DNA from: Betaproteobacteria bacterium
GTDB taxonomy: Bacteria; Pseudomonadota; Gammaproteobacteria; Burkholderiales; Burkholderiaceae_C
Reading direction: 5' to 3'
DNA: 5,254 bases
NCBI GenBank assembly: GCA_009927195.1
Contig: RFNL01000328.1
Location: 1 to 5,254, forward strand
Part shown: piece after piece, positions 1 through 4,882 of the stretch
Layout: the number at the start of each line of letters is the position of its first letter
How positions within the stretch are numbered: the stretch's first letter is position 1
Position numbers and translations under genes: made by a program
Notes under the pieces: model-generated
What the model saw: only the letters and a program-made list of their open reading frames with translations
Database searches by the model: none
What the model was told of the DNA's origin: nothing

Positions 1-481
1 TGGAGACCACGCCAATGACCATGCCCAGAGCGACGGAAATGGCACCGCCCGACAACACGTTAAAGACCAAGCCCAATGCGGTGACCTGGGCCGACACCCA
101 ACCCAGGTAGCTGATCATGATCATTACCGAGCAAAAAACCTCCACCACTGGCCCATACCGCTCGCGGTAGTAGTCGCTGATGGTGAGCAAGTTCATTTTG
201 TAGAGCTTGGCGGCGAAAAAGATGCCCACCAAAATCAAGCAAGTGCCCGCGCCAAACGGGTCTTCCACCACGCCACCCAGCCCGCTGTTGACGAATTTGG
301 CGGGTATGCCCAGCACCGTTTCCGAGCCAAACCAGGTGGCAAAGGTGGTGGTCACGATCATGGCCAAGGGCAAATGCCGCCCCGCAATGGCAAAGTCTGC
401 GCTGCTGCTGACCCGTTTGGCCGCGATCAGGCCAATGGCAATGGTGACCAGCAAATACACAAAGACCAGGGTGAGCAACAT
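1..481 (-). CDS. N-terminal part of a sodium:solute symporter (SSS family), 160 codons, truncated by window edge
   Basis: A secondary transporter of the SSS (PutP/SGLT, LeuT-fold) family that would use the Na+ gradient to import a small solute. The frame has no stop down to the left edge. Seen: a first hydrophobic helix (about residues 1-20, LLTLVFVYLLVTIAIGLIAA); the family signature SADFAIAGRHLP (47-58 in nucleotide-independent order, about residues 27-38); a second hydrophobic stretch with TTTFATWFGSETVLGIP (44-60); a third helix CLILVGIFFAAKLY (81-94); the conserved loop LTISDYYRERYG (99-110); and further hydrophobic stretches (113-142, 146-160). Full-length members are about 450-550 residues, so about two thirds is missing and the substrate cannot be inferred. 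The start has a GGAG site 8 nt upstream. It follows ubiB by 62 nt in the same direction, past a GC-rich hairpin, so it may be read from the ubi transcript or separately. Confidence 0.85.
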   Translation of the reverse strand, partial: MLLTLVFVYLLVTIAIGLIAAKRVSSSADFAIAGRHLPLAMIVTTTFATWFGSETVLGIPAKFVNSGLGGVVEDPFGAGTCLILVGIFFAAKLYKMNLLTISDYYRERYGPVVEVFCSVMIMISYLGWVSAQVTALGLVFNVLSGGAISVALGMVIGVVS

Positions 482-489
482 GGCAAAGA

Positions 490-493
490 CTCC
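490..493 (-). promoter_or_regulatory. Shine-Dalgarno site of the symporter gene
   Basis: On the minus strand GGAG lies 8 nt before the ATG at 481-479, within TTTGGAGTCTTTGCC then ATG. This spacing supports the chosen start. The GGAGTCTTT core is the same as in front of the Tim44-like gene. Confidence 0.7.
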
Positions 494-533
494 AAACAAA
501 TTAGCCCTGCGCCCCAGCCCTGGGGCAGCGCAG
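494..533 (-). terminator. GC-rich hairpin between ubiB and the symporter gene (weak terminator candidate)
   Basis: The 62-nt spacer holds nested complementary arms. On the minus strand CTGC (533-530), a 3-nt bulge GCT, then GCCCCA (526-521), loop GGGC, TGGGGC (516-511) and GCAG (510-507) give 10 base pairs. The following bases, GGCTAATTTGTTT (506-494), are only moderately T-rich and do not start right at the stem, so termination would be weak. It may instead be a partial terminator or an mRNA-processing or stabilising structure separating ubi genes from the transporter. On the plus strand no T-run follows. Confidence 0.4.
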
Positions 534-543
534 CGGATTGAGA

Positions 544-2106
544 TCAATGGATTTTGAAAAACAATTGCATCAGCAGCAAACCCGCGACAAAGCCCAGACC
601 CGTCCAAAACAAGCGGCCCAACAATTGGTTGGTGCGGCGCTGCTCGGCCAGCAAGGCCTGGGTTTGCGGATTGGGCACATGCTGGCTTTGGTGCTGCAGA
701 AAAAGGTGCACCAAGCGCGGCAACTCGGGGATGAGTTTGGCATAGCGCGGCGCCTCGGCCTTGAGTTGGCTCCACAATTTTTGTGGGCCGATTTGCTCCA
801 GCATCCATTGCTCTAAAAAGGGCTTGGCCGTGCTCCACAAGTCCAAATCGGGGTCCAGTTCACGGCCCAGGCCTTCGATGTTGAGCAAGGTTTTTTGCAG
901 CAACACCAGTTGCGGTTGTATCTCCACGTTGAAGCGGCGCGAAGTTTGGAACAATCGCATGAGCACCATGCCCAGGGAAATTTCTTTCAAGGGGCGATCA
1001 AAATAAGGCTCGCACACCGAGCGGATGGCCGCTTCGAGTTCATCAACCCGGGTGTTCGCGGGCACCCAACCTGACTCCAGGTGCAACTCGGCCACACGCT
1101 TGTAGTCGCGGCGGAAAAAGGCGGTGAAGTTTTGCGCCAAGTACTCTTTGTCAAACTCGGTCAAGGTGCCCACAATGCCAAAGTCCAGCGAGATGTACCG
1201 ACCAAAACTCTCGGGCGCAATACTCACCTGGATATTGCCGGGGTGCATGTCGGCATGGAAGAAGCCATCGCGAAACACCTGGGTGAAAAAAATCGTCACC
1301 CCATCGCGGGCCAGTTTGGCGATGTCCACGCCAGCCTCGCGCAGGCGATCCACTTGGCTGATGGGCACGCCATTCATGCGCTCCATCACAATCACCTCAT
1401 TGCGGCAGTACTCCCACAGCATTTCGGGAATCAGCACAAGGTCCAAGCCTTGCATGTTGCGGCGCAGTTGCGCGGCATTGGAAGCCTCGCGCACCAAGTC
1501 CAACTCATCATGCAGGTATTTGTCAAACTCCGCCACCACCTCGCGGGGCTTGAGTCGCTTGCCATCGCTGGACAAACGGTCCAGCCACTGCGCCATGGTG
1601 CGCATCAAGCCCAGGTCTTTTTCAATGGCACTGAGCATGCCCGGGCGCAGTACTTTGACGGCCACATCGCGCAATTGCCCGTTCTTGTCTTTCACCTGGG
1701 CAAAGTGAACCTGGGCGATCGAAGCGCTGGCCACGGGTACCCGTTCAAAGCTCTCAAACAACTCATCCACCCGCAGCCCCAAGGCGCGCTCAATCGTGGC
1801 CACCGCCACCTCCGAGGGAAAAGGCGGCACCCGGTCTTGCAGCAACGCCAATTCATCGGCGATGTCGGTGGGTAACAGATCGCGCCGGGTGGACAGCACT
1901 TGGCCAAACTTGACGAAGATGGGGCCCAGCGACTCCAAGGCTTGACGCAGGCGTTGACCACGTGGTGTGGAAAAATTGCGCCCGATACAGACCAAGCGAT
2001 GCAACAAACGCAGGGCAGGATGGCTAAAGCCCGACAGAACCAACTCATCCAAGCCGTGGCGAAAAACTACCCACAGGATAAAACCCCCGCGAAACATTCG
2101 CCTCAT
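544..2106 (-). CDS. ubiB: Ubiquinone biosynthesis protein UbiB (ABC1/ADCK atypical kinase family), 520 aa
   Basis: UbiB belongs to the UbiB/COQ8/ADCK protein-kinase-like family, whose members bind nucleotide and act as ATPases that help ubiquinone precursors leave the membrane for late ring-modification steps. Seen, numbering from Met at 2106: the family-specific KxGQ motif KFGQ (66-69) within FVKFGQVLSTRRDLLP; the loop ASASIAQVH (126-134), which corresponds to the nucleotide-binding Ala-rich loop; AVKV with the ATP-site Lys151; the catalytic-loop-like HADMHPGN (284-291, Asp286); and the metal-binding DFG (308-310). The C-terminus carries a hydrophobic segment FWTGLGFVAGLLLMQLFF (500-517) that probably anchors it in the inner membrane. 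Length fits the roughly 520-545 residues of bacterial UbiB and all key residues are present, so it looks functional. It is coupled to ubiJ by a 4-nt overlap and ends TGA at 544. Confidence 0.97.
   Translation of the reverse strand: MRRMFRGGFILWVVFRHGLDELVLSGFSHPALRLLHRLVCIGRNFSTPRGQRLRQALESLGPIFVKFGQVLSTRRDLLPTDIADELALLQDRVPPFPSEVAVATIERALGLRVDELFESFERVPVASASIAQVHFAQVKDKNGQLRDVAVKVLRPGMLSAIEKDLGLMRTMAQWLDRLSSDGKRLKPREVVAEFDKYLHDELDLVREASNAAQLRRNMQGLDLVLIPEMLWEYCRNEVIVMERMNGVPISQVDRLREAGVDIAKLARDGVTIFFTQVFRDGFFHADMHPGNIQVSIAPESFGRYISLDFGIVGTLTEFDKEYLAQNFTAFFRRDYKRVAELHLESGWVPANTRVDELEAAIRSVCEPYFDRPLKEISLGMVLMRLFQTSRRFNVEIQPQLVLLQKTLLNIEGLGRELDPDLDLWSTAKPFLEQWMLEQIGPQKLWSQLKAEAPRYAKLIPELPRLVHLFLQHQSQHVPNPQTQALLAEQRRTNQLLGRLFWTGLGFVAGLLLMQLFFKIH
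2103..2106 (-). promoter_or_regulatory. ATGA stop-start overlap coupling ubiJ and ubiB
   Basis: On the minus strand the four bases ATGA contain the ubiB start (ATG, 2106-2104) and the ubiJ stop (TGA, 2105-2103). No strong Shine-Dalgarno is seen just upstream of this ATG, so reinitiation by ribosomes finishing ubiJ is the likely route of ubiB translation. The overlap also decides the ubiB start: the reading frame stays open further upstream to an ATG at 2166, but conserved UbiB sequence begins at this Met (MRRMFRG). Confidence 0.8.
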
Positions 2107-2666
2107 ACCCAGCCGGCCTGACCGCCTGTTTGGGTTGGGGCTTTGGTGCCAGGCCGCACCAGCCATTGGCGCAAGGCTTGTGCGAGTTGCCGCATCACTT
2201 GCCCAATCGCATGGGCCGGGGCATCGCCGATCAAACGCGCCAGGTCTTCTTCCAGGTCCCAGCGCACGTGATCAATCAACCAATTGATCTCGGCGGCCAG
2301 TTGCACATCGCCCTCGATGTGAATAGGTGGCTTTTGGCCGTTGACCAAAGACTGAGCCAAGACCCAAGGCGAGGTTTCGGCCACTTGCAACACCAAATGG
2401 GCCGATTGCAAGGGGTCGCCGATGTCGACCAAACCTGCCGGCGTGAAAACCACCTGGAAACTGAACTGGCGCCAGCGCACCTGAACCTTTTGCCCCGCCA
2501 CACGGCGCAAGCGCTGGCAGGCTTCGGGCTCTTGCATCAACACATGGTTGATCAACAACACGGCCCTTTGTTGGGCCTCTTGGATCAACCATTTGGGCGG
2601 TTGCAACTGGCTGGCCAGGGATTGGGCTTGCTGTACCCACCAATAAAAAGGGGACTGTGTATTCAT
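2103..2666 (-). CDS. ubiJ: Ubiquinone biosynthesis accessory factor UbiJ (SCP2-like), 187 aa
   Basis: UbiJ (formerly YigP) binds isoprenoid lipid intermediates through an SCP2 (sterol carrier protein 2) fold. In E. coli it organises the soluble complex of late ubiquinone-ring enzymes. Seen: a helical N-terminus; an SCP2-like region at about residues 36-130 (with VQVRWRQFSFQVVF at 61-74 and GDVQLAAEINWLID at 119-132); and the diagnostic WDLEEDLARLIGDAPAHAIG (136-155), typical of UbiJ. The protein then stops soon after a helix (RQLAQALRQWLV, 159-170) with a Gly/Thr/Gln-rich tail. The longer C-terminal coiled-coil extension of E. coli UbiJ is not visible. The start is uncertain: ATG at 2666-2664 is preferred, but an in-frame TTG at 2675-2673 has a GGGA only 4 nt upstream. 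The preferred ATG lies in a hairpin loop with GGGGA only 2 nt ahead. The stop TGA overlaps the ubiB start as ATGA, and its position before ubiB fits the family. Confidence 0.9.
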   Translation of the reverse strand: MNTQSPFYWWVQQAQSLASQLQPPKWLIQEAQQRAVLLINHVLMQEPEACQRLRRVAGQKVQVRWRQFSFQVVFTPAGLVDIGDPLQSAHLVLQVAETSPWVLAQSLVNGQKPPIHIEGDVQLAAEINWLIDHVRWDLEEDLARLIGDAPAHAIGQVMRQLAQALRQWLVRPGTKAPTQTGGQAGWV

Positions 2667-2673
2667 AGTCCCC
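2642..2673 (-). terminator. Terminator-like hairpin plus U-run overlapping the ubiJ start codon
   Basis: Reading the minus strand, GGGGACT (2673-2667) is followed by a 10-nt loop ATGAATACAC (2666-2657), then the exact complement AGTCCCC (2656-2650) and TTTTTATT (2649-2642). A perfect 7-bp, mostly G-C stem directly followed by five U residues has the form of an intrinsic terminator. The loop begins with the ubiJ ATG, and the GGGGA that could act as a ribosome-binding sequence is inside the stem. It could therefore be a conditional terminator or attenuator, a translation-blocking hairpin, or chance. The 7-bp stem is on the short side for a strong terminator. The U-run is encoded by Pro-Phe-Tyr codons of ubiJ. 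Confidence 0.45.
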
Positions 2674-2701
2674 AATTATTCCCGATCGTGTCAGTCGGTA
2701 T

Positions 2702-3670
2702 TTATTGCAGGGCCTGCACCCCTGCGACCAACCATCCCATTTCACCTTGCTTGGGTCGGCCCATGTTCCAGATCTCGCGAAACGGGCTGGGCCCGGCGCT
2801 GGGGTCTTCACGAATCATGCCGGTGAATTCGACACTGGCGAGGTATTCGTTTTCCAATTCTTCGATGCCCAGCAATTGGGCTTGCAAGCTCACCACTTCG
2901 GTCTTGTTGACTTGGCCCGGGGCCTGGGCTTCGCGCTCAGCCAATTGCACCTTGATTTCGGCCAGCATGGTGTCGGTCATCATGGCGCGCAGGGCCGGGA
3001 TGTCCGATCGGTCCCAGGCATCTTGCAAGTGAATAAAGTTTTGCTTGGCCGCTGACACAAAGCCTTCGACATCAAATCCAGCGGGAATACCCCAAGTGGT
3101 GGCACCAGTTGCCACACCAGAACCAATGTTCAGGCCTTGGCGGGCCGGCGCGGTCGGCTCAAAAGCCGCGGTTTGGCCCTCCCAAGGCCGGGCCGATGCG
3201 TCATTGCCCACATTGCGCGGGTTGTATTGGGGGGCGCTGTAAGGCTGAGCGGGAGCGCCCGCCGCTTCCAATGCATACGGGCTGGAAGCTTGCTGTGTTT
3301 GGCGACGGCGCATGAAGTAGCCCACGACCATCATGATGACCAATGCCAGCAAGCCAAACATCAAGAACTGGCCAAATTCAGCGCCCAATCCCATGGAATG
3401 GGCCAACCATGCCAAGCCCAAGCCAGCCGCCAAGCCACCCAACATGGCACCCCAGGGGCGGCGTTGGGGTTGGGCAGCAACTGGCGAGGGTGCGGGTGCG
3501 GGTGCGGCAGGAGCCGCTTGCGCCGGTGCGGCCGGCTTGGCCGCTTGACTTTGGGTCACGTTGTTGGACTGCTGCCCCACCGATTTTCCACCGCCCAGAC
3601 GCTTGGCCGCGTCGGCAGGCAAGCTGGTGAAGGCCAAGGTGCTGACCAGGATCAAGGTCCACAGTTTCAT
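2702..3670 (-). CDS. Tim44-like domain protein with signal peptide and membrane segments, 322 aa
   Basis: A bacterial Tim44-like protein. In mitochondria the Tim44 fold tethers Hsp70 to the TIM23 channel; bacterial homologues such as alphaproteobacterial TimA are membrane-associated and their role is unclear. Seen: a Sec-type signal sequence (residues 1-21, hydrophobic 5-17, likely cleavage after Ala-Asp-Ala at 19-21). After it comes AAKRLGGGKSVGQQ (21-34), the mature N-terminal motif typical of this family. A Pro/Ala-rich linker (43-67) follows, then a Gly-rich hydrophobic stretch (73-95, glycine-zipper-like), a second hydrophobic stretch (101-120) ending in Arg-Arg-Arg (121-123), and a low-complexity spacer. 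The Tim44-like domain runs from about 195 to 322 with FVSAAKQNFIHLQDAWDR (204-221). The start is fixed by a good GGAG site 7 nt upstream. It lies 35 nt after ubiE and 35 nt before the ubiJ ATG, which suggests a role linked to ubiquinone synthesis or membrane lipid handling; this is inference. Confidence 0.9.
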   Translation of the reverse strand: MKLWTLILVSTLAFTSLPADAAKRLGGGKSVGQQSNNVTQSQAAKPAAPAQAAPAAPAPAPSPVAAQPQRRPWGAMLGGLAAGLGLAWLAHSMGLGAEFGQFLMFGLLALVIMMVVGYFMRRRQTQQASSPYALEAAGAPAQPYSAPQYNPRNVGNDASARPWEGQTAAFEPTAPARQGLNIGSGVATGATTWGIPAGFDVEGFVSAAKQNFIHLQDAWDRSDIPALRAMMTDTMLAEIKVQLAEREAQAPGQVNKTEVVSLQAQLLGIEELENEYLASVEFTGMIREDPSAGPSPFREIWNMGRPKQGEMGWLVAGVQALQ

Positions 3671-3677
3671 GGAAAGA

Positions 3678-3681
3678 CTCC
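3678..3681 (-). promoter_or_regulatory. Shine-Dalgarno site of the Tim44-like gene
   Basis: On the minus strand the start is preceded by GACGGAGTCTTTCC and then ATG. The GGAG core lies 7 nt before the start codon. This is the clearest ribosome-binding site inside the cluster and it supports the start at 3670, unlike ubiE and the DUF971 gene, whose starts have only weak matches. The rest of the 35-nt spacer is T-rich with no stem-loop in front of the T-runs, so I do not call a terminator there. Confidence 0.75.
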
Positions 3682-3705
3682 GTCAAAAAAACCACAGAAA
3701 AATTG

Positions 3706-4437
3706 CTAACAGCGTATTGCAACATGCAATGCCACCACACCGGCGCTGAGGCTGTGAATGTCCACATGGCCAAAACCGCTTTCTTGCATCAGGGTCTTTA
3801 GGCCCGCCTGATCTGGGTGCATCCGAATCGACTCGGCCAGGTAGCGGTAGCTGTTGGCATCACCTGCCACCCACTGGCCCAGTTTGGGCAACACATTGAA
3901 CGAATACCAATCGTAGGCTTTTTGCAGTGGCTTGGCGACCCGGGAAAACTCCAGCACCAACAAACGCCCTTGGGGCTTGAGCACGCGATGCATTTCCTTG
4001 AGGGCCAAATCTTTATGGGTCATGTTGCGCAAGCCAAAGGCCACGCTCACCCGGTCAAAGTGCTGGTCAGGGAAAGGCAGTTGTTCTGCATCGCACACCA
4101 AGGTGGGCAAAGACACGCCGCTATCGATCAGGCGATCCCGCCCGGTGCGCAGCATCGCCTCATTGATGTCGGTGTGCACCACCTGCCCCTGCAGGCCAAC
4201 CCGAGGCGCGAAAGCCAAAGCCAAATCACCCGTACCCCCTGCGATGTCGAGCACGCGCATGCCCGGACGCACATCGGCCACCATGACGGTGTAGGCCTTC
4301 CAGGCACGGTGCAAGCCTGCCGACATCAGGTCGTTCATCAGGTCGTAACGGCTGGCGACTGAATCAAAGACATCACGCACCATGCGCGACTTATCGCGCT
4401 CCGGCACCGTTTGAAAACCAAAATGGGTCTGGCTCAT
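3706..4437 (-). CDS. ubiE: Ubiquinone/menaquinone biosynthesis C-methyltransferase UbiE, 243 aa
   Basis: UbiE (COQ5 family) is a SAM-dependent methyltransferase that C-methylates 2-polyprenyl-6-methoxy-1,4-benzoquinol during ubiquinone synthesis. In organisms with menaquinone it also methylates demethylmenaquinol. Seen: an N-terminal VFDSVASRYDLMNDLMS signature (residues 23-39); SAM-binding motif I, VLDIAGGTGD (62-71); the acidic HTDIN strand end (88-92); a CDAEQLPFPD segment (115-124); AFGLRN (133-138); and RVLKPQGRLLVLEFS (151-165). Length matches the usual 240-260 residues, so the gene looks intact. It ends ...ALHVAIRC with a TAG stop. The C-terminal Cys is unlike the aromatic or basic ends I remember for this family, but this is outside the catalytic core. 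Start ATG 4437-4435 is 9 nt after the DUF971 stop. No good Shine-Dalgarno is visible, so expression probably depends on coupling. It heads the ubiE/Tim44-like/ubiJ/ubiB set. Confidence 0.97.
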   Translation of the reverse strand: MSQTHFGFQTVPERDKSRMVRDVFDSVASRYDLMNDLMSAGLHRAWKAYTVMVADVRPGMRVLDIAGGTGDLALAFAPRVGLQGQVVHTDINEAMLRTGRDRLIDSGVSLPTLVCDAEQLPFPDQHFDRVSVAFGLRNMTHKDLALKEMHRVLKPQGRLLVLEFSRVAKPLQKAYDWYSFNVLPKLGQWVAGDANSYRYLAESIRMHPDQAGLKTLMQESGFGHVDIHSLSAGVVALHVAIRC

Positions 4438-4446
4438 GGTGCAGTG

Positions 4447-4872
4447 TCAATGCCCGCCACAGGCGTGATCACCGCCCGCTTTGGGATTGGTGGCCATGGG
4501 CGGATCGCGATCGACCCCTGCGGCTTGCAGGCGTTGCTGGTAGCGGGCCCATAAATCGGCTTGTTGCGAGCCCAGCATATAGAGGTAGTCCCAGGAATAA
4601 ATGCCACTGTCGTGCCCGTCGCTGAAAGTGGGCTGCACCGCGTAATTGCCCACCGGGGACAACTCCATCACGCAGACCTCGCGTTTGCCGGTCTGCAACA
4701 CCTCTTGCCCTGGACCGTGACCTTGCACTTCGGCAGAGGGGCTGTACACCCGCATCAATTCAAAAGGAATGCGAAAAGTTTGACCATCGGCAAACGACAC
4801 CTCCAACACCTTGGACTTGTTGTGCAAGGTGATGCCCGTGGGGTTGGGGGTGGCGTTGCTCAGTCCAGCCAT
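4447..4872 (-). CDS. DUF971 / gamma-butyrobetaine hydroxylase-like N-terminal domain protein, 141 aa
   Basis: A small soluble single-domain DUF971 protein. The same fold forms the N-terminal domain of gamma-butyrobetaine hydroxylase and a C-terminal domain of plant HCF101-type Fe-S carriers. No enzymatic function is established for the stand-alone bacterial form. Seen: a VLEVSFADGQTFRIPFELMRVYSPSAEV-type core (about residues 19-46, split here by description), a GHGPGQEVLQTGKR segment, then PVGNYAVQPTFSDGHDSGIY and WDYLYMLG, all hallmarks of the family. The C-terminus is a short tail, GGDHACGGH, rich in His and Cys. I chose the ATG at 4872-4870 because the family core starts soon after it. The in-frame ATGs further upstream lie inside the oxidoreductase gene. 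The start has only a weak Shine-Dalgarno match and follows the upstream stop by 10 nt, so translational coupling is likely. The ubiE start follows 9 nt after its TGA stop. Confidence 0.9.
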   Translation of the reverse strand: MAGLSNATPNPTGITLHNKSKVLEVSFADGQTFRIPFELMRVYSPSAEVQGHGPGQEVLQTGKREVCVMELSPVGNYAVQPTFSDGHDSGIYSWDYLYMLGSQQADLWARYQQRLQAAGVDRDPPMATNPKAGGDHACGGH

Positions 4873-4882
4873 GGGAGCGCTT

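Noticed and set aside
112..123. 12-bp perfect palindrome TGATCATGATCA as an operator candidate
   Set aside because: It lies deep in the symporter coding region and encodes an ordinary membrane stretch; no promoter is nearby.
1081..1875. Long open frame on the plus strand, 264 codons
   Set aside because: It lies wholly antisense to ubiB, whose motifs are intact. Its His/Gln/Leu-rich translation looks like a mirror of high-GC codons and shows no recognisable domain.
2107..2166. Upstream ubiB start at 2166 giving a 540-residue protein
   Set aside because: The extra 20 residues overlap ubiJ and look unlike UbiB. Conserved UbiB sequence begins at the Met at 2106, which forms an ATGA overlap with the ubiJ stop.
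2676..2701. Small CCGA/TCGG inverted repeat and AATAAT as a promoter or operator before ubiJ
   Set aside because: The arms are only 4 bp and no -35 element with suitable spacing is visible upstream of AATAAT.
2130..3032. Plus-strand open frame of 300 codons spanning ubiJ and the Tim44-like gene
   Set aside because: It is antisense to two well-supported genes and crosses their intergenic gap. No motif, no convincing ribosome-binding site, and the composition is typical of a shadow frame.
3671..3705. T-rich ubiE/Tim44-like spacer as a terminator
   Set aside because: Two T-runs are present but no stem-loop precedes them.
4435..4450. Perfect TTGACA on the minus strand (4450-4445) as a possible -35 box for ubiE
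   Set aside because: It overlaps the DUF971 stop and the ubiE start. No acceptable -10 hexamer lies 16-19 nt downstream, and any transcript would begin inside ubiE.
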